DNA of 64,000 bases, from the NCBI GenBank assembly GCA_033809515.1, contig JAPXLN010000009.1, positions 1-64,000 of the forward strand, read 5' to 3'. A program made the position numbers and the translations under genes. The stretch comes from JAPXLN01 sp033809515 (GTDB taxonomy: Bacteria > Bacillota > Sulfobacillia > Fermentithermobacillales > Fermentithermobacillaceae). Of the stretch, positions 41,206-50,476 are shown piece after piece. Each line of letters begins with the position of its first letter. Position 1 is the stretch's first letter. The notes under the pieces were generated by a model, which worked only from the letters and a program-made list of their open reading frames with translations, was not told the origin of the DNA and did no database searches.

Positions 41206-42612
41206 ATGAGGAACAGGACTTTGGTGCGGACTGCAGCCAAGGCAGTTCTCGGAGGGTTGCTTGTCTTGTCGCTTGGGCTGTTCTCAGGTCCTTTAGTAGA
41301 TCAAAGAGGTTTTTCTGCGGCGCATGCTGCCGCACCTGACATGAGCCGGTTCTATGTCTACTTCCCGCTGTTCCTTCGGTCAGGAACGCCCCTGTTTCCT
41401 GTGGAATACCAAATTCCACACACTGATGCGCCTGAAAGGGCCGCGTTGCAGGCCCTTATCGCAGGACCGCCGGAAGCGGGGCCTTTGTTTCTCAGGCTAC
41501 CGGTCCAGACGAAAGTCCTTGAGAGCACCGTCAAAGATGGTTTTTGCACTGCAAACCTGAGCAAGGAAATTCTGGACCTCAACGTGGGTGCCGGAGGCGA
41601 GGCCGGTGTTCTGTCATCCATTGTGAATACTCTGGCTCTATGGAAGTATCCTCCGACAACTCATGTACAGATCCTGGTGGAAGGCAAAAAACTTGAGACT
41701 CTTGCAGGGCACGTGGATATTACGGAACCGTTAGAGCCTTCGTGGGATTCAGTGTTCAAGATTCTCCCGGATGTACAGCAGCACTGGTCCGGAGGCGCGG
41801 TGGCCCTTCTTCAGGTGCTGGACATAGTGCATGGCTACGACGACGGCACCTTCCAGCCTGAGAGAGAGGTTACCCGGGCTGAATTTGTGAAGCTGCTGAC
41901 CGAGGCCATCCAGAGCCCCTACGTTTCAGGCCAGGCGCCTTTTGAGGACACAAAGGGGCACTGGTCAGAACCCCATATCCTGGAGGCAATTGAGGCAGGG
42001 ATAGTAGTTCCCTCTGAGTACGGGGCGACTTTCGATCCCGATGGGATACTGCCAAGGGAAGAGATGGCTCATCTTCTGGCCAGGGCTTCTGCCAGGTACA
42101 GGGAAGATCACCCGGAGGTCGTCTTTGATGATCCGGTGGAAGTGCCTGAGATCTCTGACATAGGCAGCGTTCAGCCAGAGTACCTGGAAGGGGTTACTGC
42201 CAGCGTTCAGCAGGGCCTCATTCATGGCTATCCCGACGGCACCTTTGGGCCCAAAGACGGCCTCAAGCGGTCAGAAGCGTGCATGGTCATAGCCAGAATG
42301 ATGGAGATGAAAGGAAAGAAGCTGCTTCTCCTTACGCCCAAGAGAGGCTTCACATGGACTGAAGGAAACCTCAATGTCTACGGTTGCGCTTCAGCTTTTG
42401 AAGGCAATGTACAATTTCGGATACGTTCCGGTGACGGAAGCGAGGTTTTCGCCGGTTACACGACATCGACATGCGGTATGGGTTGGGGCATTTTTGGCTT
42501 CTCCCTTGACAGAACTCTCTTGAATGGGAAAGACCCGGCGGTTCTTGAGGTGTTTCTCGTAAGCGCCAAGGACGGAACCGAATACAGCAAGGTGACAGTG
42601 CCGCTCAAGTAG
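41206..42612 (+). CDS. Secreted GerMN-SLH-Gmad2 protein, probably spore/envelope
   Basis: 468 residues. Signal peptide (about 1-44, ending AHAAA), GerMN domain (about 52-165: PERAALQALIAGPPEAGPLF), three S-layer homology repeats (about 185-375, with HGYDDGTFQPEREVTRAEFV and HGYPDGTFGPKDGLKRSEAC), and a C-terminal Gmad2 immunoglobulin-like domain (about 385-468). GerMN and Gmad2 domains occur in spore germination proteins; SLH repeats bind secondary wall polymer. GAGGAGG precedes the ATG. It lies just upstream of spoIIE. Confidence 0.85.
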   Translation: MRNRTLVRTAAKAVLGGLLVLSLGLFSGPLVDQRGFSAAHAAAPDMSRFYVYFPLFLRSGTPLFPVEYQIPHTDAPERAALQALIAGPPEAGPLFLRLPVQTKVLESTVKDGFCTANLSKEILDLNVGAGGEAGVLSSIVNTLALWKYPPTTHVQILVEGKKLETLAGHVDITEPLEPSWDSVFKILPDVQQHWSGGAVALLQVLDIVHGYDDGTFQPEREVTRAEFVKLLTEAIQSPYVSGQAPFEDTKGHWSEPHILEAIEAGIVVPSEYGATFDPDGILPREEMAHLLARASARYREDHPEVVFDDPVEVPEISDIGSVQPEYLEGVTASVQQGLIHGYPDGTFGPKDGLKRSEACMVIARMMEMKGKKLLLLTPKRGFTWTEGNLNVYGCASAFEGNVQFRIRSGDGSEVFAGYTTSTCGMGWGIFGFSLDRTLLNGKDPAVLEVFLVSAKDGTEYSKVTVPLK

Positions 42613-42713
42613 TCTCGTTTTCGACAATCTCTCCTCCAAGGCACCTTCCTGGAAGGACAAGGGGCGACAGATCCCGCAAAGCGCCAGGAATAAAATGGGT
42701 GTGGAGGGGGTCG

Positions 42714-44870
42714 TTGCCTTTGAGAATCTCTGACCGGTTCAGGTTTTCCGCGCTCCGAGTTGCTTTAGGAAAGGTTACGTGGTCTGAAATCCTTCTTGCA
42801 TTTCTGTTGGGTCGCACAGTCGTGGCAGGCAACCTGTCTCCCTTCGGTCCTGCGGTCTACGCGGCTTCTCGTTCCCAGGGAAGGCGGTACTCAGCAGCTT
42901 GCGGCATTGCCGCCCTGATTGGTTGCGCCACGTCAAGACGATGGGATCTCCTGGGGATTCAAGCTCTGGCCATGGCCCTGATTACCTTCCTTATCAGAGA
43001 CGAAGATGCCCTTGAAGGCAAAGTACAGACCGCCAGGCAGAAGCGAAGCTCCCTGGATTCGATTCTCGCAGGCGCCATTGTGGCCGCTTCCGGCGCGCTG
43101 GTTGCATCTTATCAGGGCGGTGGGCTGTACGCCTATATCGGAGCTCTGTTCCAGGGCCTGTGTGCCATGGTTACCGTACGTCTGGTGTCCTTGGCGTTCC
43201 CGGGCGATGCAGTTCAGGCTACCGGGGGCCAGGCTGAGGCGCTGCTGGTGGTGATTCTGTTATCCGTAGGGGGCCTTCAGGGCGTTGAACCCATGGGCAT
43301 AAGCTTTGCCCGGTTGGTTGCCATGGCCTGCACGGTCACGGCAGCTTACATAGGGGGTCCCGGCATAGGAGCCATTGCAGGCCTGGCAGGGGGGCTTATG
43401 GTATCCTTGACCGGTTCCGAGGACCCTATCATATTGGGGTTGCTGGGCGTGGCGGGGCTTCTGGCCGGAATGGGAAGCTGGTTTGGCAAGGCGGAGACTG
43501 CAGTAGGGTTCATGTCAGCGGGGATGCTTCTGTCTTTCTACGGGCGTTCGGCGAACATAGGGCAAAGGTTCGCTGAACAGACAGTTGCCTGTTTTGGGCT
43601 TATGCTGCTTACGCCGGGGGTTATGGGGTTTTTGTCCGAGAGGTTTCCTGTTCTGAAAAAAGAAGAGCGCCCACAAAGACTGGTCAGGCATCAAGTGGAA
43701 CCTGTGAAACTCCGCATGGCCGCGGTTTCCCACTGCCTGACAGAGATAGGGGAAATGTTCAGGCAGGCAGCTGCAGAATCCCAGGGGGCTCTCAAGGAGA
43801 AAAACCCCGTTGAAAACAATGCCCCATTGGTTTCAGGCATTGCTGCGCCTATAAGGTTTGCTGTAGCCAGAGTGTGCCTGGAATGCCCGGAGAAGGCCGC
43901 TTGCTGGGAGGATGAGTTTGGCCAAACCTTCGACCTTGTAAGCGAACTGGCCAGAAAAATGGACGTTCTGGGGGAAGTGACACAAGAGGATAGAGACGGA
44001 AGTCTGGCTGCCAGGTGTGAAAGATTTGGGGAACTGGTATCGGTCATGAGTCACCGGAAGGAAGTAGAAAGGTTGGAAAGAAGGGTCCTGGCTGCCACCG
44101 TAGAGACAAAAGAGGCCCTTTCATTTCAGTACAGGTGCCTGGGGCAGCTATTGTCTCCTGCTGTCGAAGGCCGGAGATCCCTGCCCCATGCCGGGAGGTC
44201 AAGAGATGGTCGATTGGAAGTAACCTTGAAAGGGGGAACAATCCCTGCCGAAGGGGCTTCAAAAGCAGGCGATCTCTGGGCAAGGTACGACCTTGGGGAA
44301 GAACGGAGCTTGGTTGTGCTTGTTGACGGAATGGGTAAGGGCGAAGTCGCGGCCAGGCAAAGCAAGAGCACAATCGAACTCTTGAGAAGCCTTCTCAACT
44401 GCGGTCTTGATCTTGACTCGTGTGTGTCTTTTCTTAACTCGGCGCTCTTTACTGCGTTGAACCCTGATTCCTTTGTGGCAATGGACTGTCTGCTTATTGA
44501 CGGCAGGACTGAGAGAGCATATTTCCACAAACTTGGGTCACCGCCCTCCTTTGTCAGAAAAAGATCCGGCAATGTTTTGGTTGTTAGAGGATCCAGACCT
44601 CCTGCCGGGGCTTTCGGCTCCCTTCCGTGTTTTTCAACCAGCGAACCAGTATCGGCAGGAGATGCAATCTTCCTTGTATCCGACGGGGTATTCAGGTCGA
44701 GTCCGGTTCCGGCCAGGGCTGAGCAGATGATTGTATCAAGGCTGCGGCGGTTGAAAGACGACTCCATTGACTCTCTTGTAAGAGCTATCATCTCTCACGG
44801 CGAAAGGTATTATGGCCGGACGCCCCCTGATGACGTGACCGTTGTGGTGGCGAAGATACAAGGAGCTTAG
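42714..44870 (+). CDS. spoIIE: Stage II sporulation protein E (PP2C phosphatase)
   Basis: Septum-localised phosphatase that dephosphorylates SpoIIAA and activates sigma-F. About ten transmembrane helices fill residues 20-310, a central regulatory region follows, with a cysteine cluster (CLECPEKAACWED, near 390), and a C-terminal PP2C domain carries metal-binding aspartates D538 (VDGMGKG) and D657 (VSDGVF). 718 residues, close to B. subtilis (827) but shorter. TTG 42714 has GGAGG 6 nt upstream; GTG 42699 and TTG 42720 are alternatives. Confidence 0.93.
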   Translation: MPLRISDRFRFSALRVALGKVTWSEILLAFLLGRTVVAGNLSPFGPAVYAASRSQGRRYSAACGIAALIGCATSRRWDLLGIQALAMALITFLIRDEDALEGKVQTARQKRSSLDSILAGAIVAASGALVASYQGGGLYAYIGALFQGLCAMVTVRLVSLAFPGDAVQATGGQAEALLVVILLSVGGLQGVEPMGISFARLVAMACTVTAAYIGGPGIGAIAGLAGGLMVSLTGSEDPIILGLLGVAGLLAGMGSWFGKAETAVGFMSAGMLLSFYGRSANIGQRFAEQTVACFGLMLLTPGVMGFLSERFPVLKKEERPQRLVRHQVEPVKLRMAAVSHCLTEIGEMFRQAAAESQGALKEKNPVENNAPLVSGIAAPIRFAVARVCLECPEKAACWEDEFGQTFDLVSELARKMDVLGEVTQEDRDGSLAARCERFGELVSVMSHRKEVERLERRVLAATVETKEALSFQYRCLGQLLSPAVEGRRSLPHAGRSRDGRLEVTLKGGTIPAEGASKAGDLWARYDLGEERSLVVLVDGMGKGEVAARQSKSTIELLRSLLNCGLDLDSCVSFLNSALFTALNPDSFVAMDCLLIDGRTERAYFHKLGSPPSFVRKRSGNVLVVRGSRPPAGAFGSLPCFSTSEPVSAGDAIFLVSDGVFRSSPVPARAEQMIVSRLRRLKDDSIDSLVRAIISHGERYYGRTPPDDVTVVVAKIQGA

Positions 44871-44888
44871 AGGACGGGCAGAGTCCCT

Positions 44889-46418
44889 TTGCTGCGACGC
44901 TCTTGTCCTTGTGTGCGCAGACGGGCAGTTTCTGGTATTCTACCTTTGGTGATAAGGGTGGCAACTGAAGAAACGGTGGTCCGGAAGGTGCTGCATGAAG
45001 TCCGGGCTACCATAGATAAACACTCTATGATTCAGCCCGGGGACCTTGTAATAGTAGCAGTCTCCGGCGGCCCTGATTCAATGTGTCTCCTCGATGTCAT
45101 GCAAGGGCTGCGCCAAGAACTCGACATCAGACTTCATGTAGCTTATTTGCATCACCATATGAGGGAGCAGGCCGACGAGGATGCCAGGATGGTAGTTCAG
45201 CGCTCGGCAGCTATGGGGATTCCTGCAACCGTAGGGCATGCGGATGTCATGGCGTTGGCCAGGGACACCGGGGCGGGAATCGAGGAGGCAGGAAGGAATG
45301 CCAGGTACAGTTTTTTCTACTCTCTTAGGGACCGGATTGGGGCAGACCGCATTGCCCTGGGGCATAACCTCAACGATCAGGCAGAGACCGTTCTCATGCG
45401 ACTTTTGCGCGGAAGCGGGACTCAAGGCCTGGCCGGCATGCCCCCTGTCACAGATGATCTGATCCGCCCACTGATTAGCGTTTCCAGGGCTCTAATTGAA
45501 GACTACTGCAGACAACGAAACTTGCCGACCATAACCGACGTGTACAACCTGGACCTGAGATATACGAGGAATCTTATTAGGCATAAGGTGATCCCTGAAT
45601 TGTCTCAGGCATTTAACCCGTCTCTTGTGGAGACTCTGGGCAAGACCGCCGCAGCTTTGCGATGGGATTCCGCTTATCTTGAAGATGCTGCTCACCGGGC
45701 CTTCCTTGCCCATACGTTCAAAGAGGGGCCGGTGACGTTTGTTGACGCAAAGGCGCTGCGGGATCTTCCCCGGGCCATCGGGTCACGAGTTCTGGAGCTT
45801 TCATGGAGGGAATGCCTGGGGGTGCAAGATAATCTGGACCTAGACCACGTGGAACAGCTTATGAAACCGGAAGGCAGTACGGCAGCTCTCCCGGGCAGGT
45901 CCGTCGCTGTCAGGGCAGGGGATTTCCTGCAATTCTACCCTCCGCCTGTTGATGTTGAGGTTCCTTTGAGCCTTCCCGGGATCACAGATATCCCGGACCT
46001 CTGTCTGACAGTCACTGCAGACATCATTGACTCTTCCGGAAACGGGTTGCTGCAGCAGATATCCTCTGCATCAGCGTCGGGGGGGCCAAAATTCAGGCAG
46101 ATGGTGGAACCTGTGGCTTACCTGGATTACAATAAGTGTAGAGGGGAGCTGTCGGTGCGTACAAGGCGCAAGGGCGACCGGTTTGCGCCTCTTGGAATGG
46201 GCGGCAAGGAACAGAAGATTCAAGACTTCTTTGTCTCCAACAAGGTCCCAAGGTTTTACCGCAGTTTCGTACCCCTTTTCATTTCGGGCGGCGAAATCGC
46301 GTGGCTGGGAGGTTTCAGGCTAAGTAACAATTTCAGGATCGATACAGACACCAGGCGCATAGTCAGACTGGAAGTGCAGCCATACTTGCGATGTAGCAAG
46401 AATTGTGCTACTATTTGA
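44889..46418 (+). CDS. tilS: tRNA(Ile)-lysidine synthetase
   Basis: Converts C34 of tRNA-Ile(CAU) to lysidine. PP-loop motif AVSGGPDSM, then HLHHHMR-like YLHHHMREQADED, ALGHNLNDQAETVLMRLLRG and the C-terminal domain with RRKGDRFAPLGMGGKEQKIQ and DFFVSNKVPR. Up to 509 residues; the first 30-50 are probably not translated, because GTG codons at 44949, 44958 or later give a usual N-terminus, but none has a decisive ribosome binding site. In B. subtilis hprT follows; here ftsH comes next. Confidence 0.93.
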   Translation: MLRRSCPCVRRRAVSGILPLVIRVATEETVVRKVLHEVRATIDKHSMIQPGDLVIVAVSGGPDSMCLLDVMQGLRQELDIRLHVAYLHHHMREQADEDARMVVQRSAAMGIPATVGHADVMALARDTGAGIEEAGRNARYSFFYSLRDRIGADRIALGHNLNDQAETVLMRLLRGSGTQGLAGMPPVTDDLIRPLISVSRALIEDYCRQRNLPTITDVYNLDLRYTRNLIRHKVIPELSQAFNPSLVETLGKTAAALRWDSAYLEDAAHRAFLAHTFKEGPVTFVDAKALRDLPRAIGSRVLELSWRECLGVQDNLDLDHVEQLMKPEGSTAALPGRSVAVRAGDFLQFYPPPVDVEVPLSLPGITDIPDLCLTVTADIIDSSGNGLLQQISSASASGGPKFRQMVEPVAYLDYNKCRGELSVRTRRKGDRFAPLGMGGKEQKIQDFFVSNKVPRFYRSFVPLFISGGEIAWLGGFRLSNNFRIDTDTRRIVRLEVQPYLRCSKNCATI

Positions 46419-46475
46419 CGGTATTGCTTGGCCATCCCTGGAGGGCCAAGGCGTGATCAGAAAGGGGGCGTTGCT

Positions 46476-48392
46476 GTGAACATCAAAATGTGGCGTAGCA
46501 TTGCCATCTACGCTCTGCTGATATTTGTTGCTGTTTCTCTGGCTGACTATTTTACGCCCAAAGATCAATACACTGAATTGGATTACAATGGTTTTCTGGC
46601 ACATCTTGAAGCTCGCAGGATTGCCAGTGTTACTGTAGTTGACCAGAAGAGTGTGGCCGGTACGTTTAAAGACGGCGCGAAGTTTCGCACTGTCATACCG
46701 GTGGATCCCGAGCTTTACAACAAGATGGTTGAATCGGGCGCAACTGTGACCTTTGAGCTTCCTCCGGAGCCCTCCTGGTGGATGACTCTCCTGAGCAGTA
46801 TGCTCCCGGCCGTTGTCATGGTTGGGCTGTTCTTCTACATGCTTCAGCAGGGACAGGGCGGCGGCAAGCAGGTGATGCAGTTTGGAAGATCCAGAGCTCG
46901 CCTTCAGTCGGACATTCATGACAAGGTGACTTTCGCCGATGTGGCCGGATGTGATGAGGCCAAAGAAGAGCTTCAGGAAGTCGTGGACTTTTTGAGGCAC
47001 TCAAGAAAATACGTAGAGATGGGCGCCAGGATTCCCAAGGGAGTGCTCCTATTCGGCGCTCCGGGTACGGGCAAGACTTATATTGCCCGGGCAGTGGCCG
47101 GAGAGGCAGGCGTGCCGTTTCTGTCAATCAGCGGGTCGGATTTCGTTGAGATGTTTGTGGGAGTTGGAGCTGCGCGGGTGAGAGACCTGTTTGATCAGGC
47201 AAAGAAGCGAGCTCCCGCCATAGTTTTCATTGACGAGATTGACGCCGTAGGGCGCATGCGGGGAGCGGGTATGGGAGGCGGCCACGACGAGCGCGAGCAA
47301 ACCCTCAACCAGCTCCTGGTAGAGATGGACGGTTTCAGCACCAACCAGGGGATTATCGTTATGGCGGCCACAAACAGGCCCGACATCCTGGACTCTGCTC
47401 TCCTTCGTCCGGGCAGGTTTGACAGACAGGTTATCCTAGATAAGCCCGATCTCAACGCCCGGGTGGAGATACTGAAGGTCCATGTCAGAGGCAAGCCCCT
47501 TGCCAAAGAAGTGAACCTTGAAACCCTGGCTGCAGGAACTGCCGGGTTTACACCGGCAGACCTTGAGAACGTGGTCAACGAGGCGGCAATTTTGGCTGCC
47601 CGCCACCGGAAGCGCCGCATTGGCATGGAAGAGCTGGAAGAGGCCGTTCAGAGAGTGGTAGCCGGCCCCAGGAAGAAGTCCAGGCTCATCAGCCCCAAGG
47701 AAAAACAGATAATCGCTTTTCACGAGGCAGGCCATGCCCTGGTAGCTAAAGTGCTTCCGGGCACCGACCCTGTTCATGAGGTGACCATCGTCTCAAGAGG
47801 CGCGGCTTTGGGCTATACATTGCAGATGCCCACGGAAGACCGCTACCTGCTCACACGAGACCAGATCCTTGACCAGGTTACGGCAGCTTTGGCAGGACGA
47901 GCTGCAGAGGAGATGGTGTTTGAGGACGTCTCAAGCGGTGCGGCCAATGACCTGGAAGTTGCCACCCGGTTGGTCCGGCGTATGATTATGGAGTTCGGTA
48001 TGTCCGAGAGGCTGGGTCCTTTGACCTTCGGCAGGAAGGAAGGTCAGGTTTTCCTGGGAAGAGATCTGGCCCGGGAGAGAGACTTCTCTGAGGAAGTGGC
48101 AGCTGCTATCGATCAGGAGGAGCGGAGGTTAATCGGCCTGTGTTACGACCGTGCAAGGGAGATCCTAGAGGAGAAGCGGGACGCTCTTAACCGGATGGCC
48201 GAGGCGCTTCTGGAGCGAGAGACTCTAAAGGGTCCGGAGATTGATAGCATCTTGGCCGGAGAACCCTCCCAAGCGCCGGCAGAAGCAAAGACGCCGGCCG
48301 GAGAAAGCCTTTCCGGAGCTGACGAAACAGCAAAGGGTGACATTGTCCCTGGAGCAAAGAGAGGTCGCGTAGCGCCGGTCATAGAGGACTAG
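46476..48392 (+). CDS. ftsH: ATP-dependent zinc metalloprotease FtsH
   Basis: Membrane-anchored AAA+ protease. Two transmembrane helices (about 7-22 and 105-122) flank an extracytoplasmic domain; Walker A GAPGTGKT is at 194-201, the SRH region [20 protein letters not shown] follows, and the protease site HEAGH is at 416-420. 638 residues. GTG 46476 is chosen, with AAGGGGG 7 nt upstream. The C-terminal tail is acidic and Ala/Pro rich, without conserved features. Confidence 0.96.
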   Translation: MNIKMWRSIAIYALLIFVAVSLADYFTPKDQYTELDYNGFLAHLEARRIASVTVVDQKSVAGTFKDGAKFRTVIPVDPELYNKMVESGATVTFELPPEPSWWMTLLSSMLPAVVMVGLFFYMLQQGQGGGKQVMQFGRSRARLQSDIHDKVTFADVAGCDEAKEELQEVVDFLRHSRKYVEMGARIPKGVLLFGAPGTGKTYIARAVAGEAGVPFLSISGSDFVEMFVGVGAARVRDLFDQAKKRAPAIVFIDEIDAVGRMRGAGMGGGHDEREQTLNQLLVEMDGFSTNQGIIVMAATNRPDILDSALLRPGRFDRQVILDKPDLNARVEILKVHVRGKPLAKEVNLETLAAGTAGFTPADLENVVNEAAILAARHRKRRIGMEELEEAVQRVVAGPRKKSRLISPKEKQIIAFHEAGHALVAKVLPGTDPVHEVTIVSRGAALGYTLQMPTEDRYLLTRDQILDQVTAALAGRAAEEMVFEDVSSGAANDLEVATRLVRRMIMEFGMSERLGPLTFGRKEGQVFLGRDLARERDFSEEVAAAIDQEERRLIGLCYDRAREILEEKRDALNRMAEALLERETLKGPEIDSILAGEPSQAPAEAKTPAGESLSGADETAKGDIVPGAKRGRVAPVIED

Positions 48393-48417
48393 CTCGCTGA
48401 TTAGCGAAGAAAGCTGT

Positions 48418-48482
48418 CAAAAGGCCGCCGGGCGGTTCTGCCCGGCGGCATATTAGTTATGAAAAAGGATGGCGGCCTTTTG
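48418..48482 (+). promoter_or_regulatory. Two mutually exclusive hairpins after ftsH (terminator/attenuator candidate)
   Basis: Arm 48424-48433 (GCCGCCGGGC) pairs perfectly with 48440-48449. The overlapping arm 48418-48429 (CAAAAGGCCGCC) pairs perfectly over 12 bp with 48471-48482, whose 3' end is CCTTTTG. The two stems share bases, so only one can form. The end of the array lies 31 nt before the methyltransferase start. Confidence 0.7.
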
Positions 48483-48512
48483 CAGCGAATAGAACCTGTT
48501 GGGTGATGCATC

Positions 48513-49292
48513 TTGGAACGGATTTCCACAAAACCTTACGTTGGTTTCGCTGAAGTATACGATCAGGTAATGGCGGATGTTCCCTATGGCTTGTGGCTGC
48601 GCTACATTAAGGGCATTTGGGCCAACTTCGCTTGTTCTCCCCGTACGGTGCTTGACCTTGCTTGTGGGACCGGGAATCTCTCATTGCTCCTGGCCAGAGA
48701 CAGCTATGAGGTAGTAGGGGTTGACGCGTCTTCGAGTATGCTGGAGGTGGCCCGGAGGAAGTTTGCGGCCGAAGGCTTCAAATCCGACTTTCGACTGGGC
48801 GACATGAAAGACTTTCAACTGGACGTGCCGGTAGACGCGGCCATTTGCGTTTTTGACAGTCTCAACTACCTCCTGGAGCCACAGCATGTGCAGAGTGCCT
48901 TTTGCTGTGTAGCTGCAGCTCTCAATCCCGGCGGCTTGTTTGTGTTTGATGTGAACACACCTCTCAGGCTCTCAACTATCCCGCAGGAGACAACACTTTA
49001 CCAAGGCCCGGGGTATGTTGTTGTCTGGGGCGACCTTTGGAATGCCGCCCAGAGGTGGTGGCAGGTCAACCTCACAGGTTTCGTGGAAAAAGACGGGGTT
49101 TGGCACAGGTTTGACGAGATTCACAAGGAGAGGGCTTTTCCTCTTGAAGACCTGTCCGCCTGGCTACAGGAAGCAGGTTTCCAGGTGAAGGGGATCTTCG
49201 ATTCCTACTCCTTCACACCGGCTTCAGGCGTTACGACCCGTGCCTACTTTGCTGCCAGGAAGAATCCGGCAGAAGCAGGCGTTGAAGAGTAG
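48513..49292 (+). CDS. Class I SAM-dependent methyltransferase
   Basis: 259 residues with motif I VLDLACGTGNLSLLLA (about 50-65), VGVDASSSMLEVARRK, and the motif following DAAICVFDSLNYLL. Closest in type to the Methyltransf_25 group with an inserted beta-domain (YVVVWGDLWNAAQRWWQVNL). Small-molecule or macromolecule substrate not known. TTG 48513 has a modest GGGTGA upstream. Expression may be controlled by the paired hairpins before it. Confidence 0.82.
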   Translation: MERISTKPYVGFAEVYDQVMADVPYGLWLRYIKGIWANFACSPRTVLDLACGTGNLSLLLARDSYEVVGVDASSSMLEVARRKFAAEGFKSDFRLGDMKDFQLDVPVDAAICVFDSLNYLLEPQHVQSAFCCVAAALNPGGLFVFDVNTPLRLSTIPQETTLYQGPGYVVVWGDLWNAAQRWWQVNLTGFVEKDGVWHRFDEIHKERAFPLEDLSAWLQEAGFQVKGIFDSYSFTPASGVTTRAYFAARKNPAEAGVEE

Positions 49293-49342
49293 AATTCTTG
49301 AACAGGATAGACGTTAGCAAGGCAACGTGAGGAGGTATTCAG

Positions 49343-50470
49343 GTGAAGAAAGAGCGATGGGAGAAGCTCTTTGAGGAAATGGAAAGCTCAGGCGTTTCCA
49401 ATATGGCCTTAATGCCGGGAGCCAACATGTTTTATATGACCGGCCTCAGAATGGGGCTTTCCGAGCGCCCCACCCTGTTGGTGATTTCCAGGGAAAAGGC
49501 AGTGTCTTTCATTATGCCACGCTTGGAAGCTGAAAAAGGGCAGACTGTCTTTGAGAAGCTAAGAAATGAGGGTCTGGACCTGGATTCCCGGGTAGAACCT
49601 TACTCTGATGAGGAGGGACCTTCAGGAGCTTTTCAGCGAGCTCTGAGCGTTACGCTCGGGGGTACATGGAGCTTTGAGAACCGGACCATGAGGCTTCTTG
49701 AGTACTCGCTTATCAGAGACGCATTTGGAGACCTTGTTTGGCACGACGCAGGGAAGATTATGAAAAACTTGCGCATGGTAAAAGATGAACAAGAGATACA
49801 GAGCATGAAGAAAGCCTGCGCCCTTGCTGACAAAGGAGCGGACATGGCGAGAAAGCTGCTTGCGCCGGGCGAGATCGCCCTGGATATAGTGAGAGTCATT
49901 GAGCAGCGCCTCAAAGAAGAGGGGGCTCAGTCAGCGGGAATGGCCCTGGCTACAGGCGTTGACACAGCTATACCCCATGCTTTTGTATCGAGAACCCCTA
50001 TGAAAGACGGGGATTTGGCCTGGCTGGACCTTGTTCTTAGTGTAGACGGTTACTACGCTGACATAACCCGTACTTACGCTGTAGGAACTCTTGACGCGGA
50101 ACTTCAGAGGGCCTACAGGATCGTTTTGCAGGCTCAGGAGAACGCACGCCTGAACGCGAAACCGGGTATGAGCGGCGCCGACGTTGATGCTTTGGCAAGA
50201 GACGTGATTGAAAGCTACGGATACGGTGAATATTTCATTCACAGGACCGGTCATGGGCTGGGTCTGGAAGTTCACGAAGAGCCTTACATAGTGTCTTCAA
50301 ACCATCTGCCTTTGCCGGTGGGATCGACCTTCACCATAGAGCCGGGCATCTACTTGCCTGGCAAGGGAGGAGTACGCATCGAAGATGATGTCCTAATGAC
50401 CGGTGAGGGTCTGATAAGCCTGACAACGTACCCAAGAAATCTGCTGGATGATGACAGACTGGTGGTGTAA
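49343..50470 (+). CDS. M24-family Xaa-Pro aminopeptidase
   Basis: Pita-bread dinuclear-metal peptidase, 375 residues. N-terminal creatinase-like domain (1-135); catalytic domain with metal ligands in DLVLSVDGYYADITRTYAVG, HRTGHGLGLEVHEEP, FTIEPGIYLPG and GVRIEDDVLM. Cleaves N-terminal residues before proline in relatives; cytoplasmic, no signal. GAGGAGG precedes GTG 49343. Next to the M16 peptidase pair, so this is a peptidase cluster. Confidence 0.9.
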   Translation: MKKERWEKLFEEMESSGVSNMALMPGANMFYMTGLRMGLSERPTLLVISREKAVSFIMPRLEAEKGQTVFEKLRNEGLDLDSRVEPYSDEEGPSGAFQRALSVTLGGTWSFENRTMRLLEYSLIRDAFGDLVWHDAGKIMKNLRMVKDEQEIQSMKKACALADKGADMARKLLAPGEIALDIVRVIEQRLKEEGAQSAGMALATGVDTAIPHAFVSRTPMKDGDLAWLDLVLSVDGYYADITRTYAVGTLDAELQRAYRIVLQAQENARLNAKPGMSGADVDALARDVIESYGYGEYFIHRTGHGLGLEVHEEPYIVSSNHLPLPVGSTFTIEPGIYLPGKGGVRIEDDVLMTGEGLISLTTYPRNLLDDDRLVV

Positions 50471-50476
50471 GTTGAT

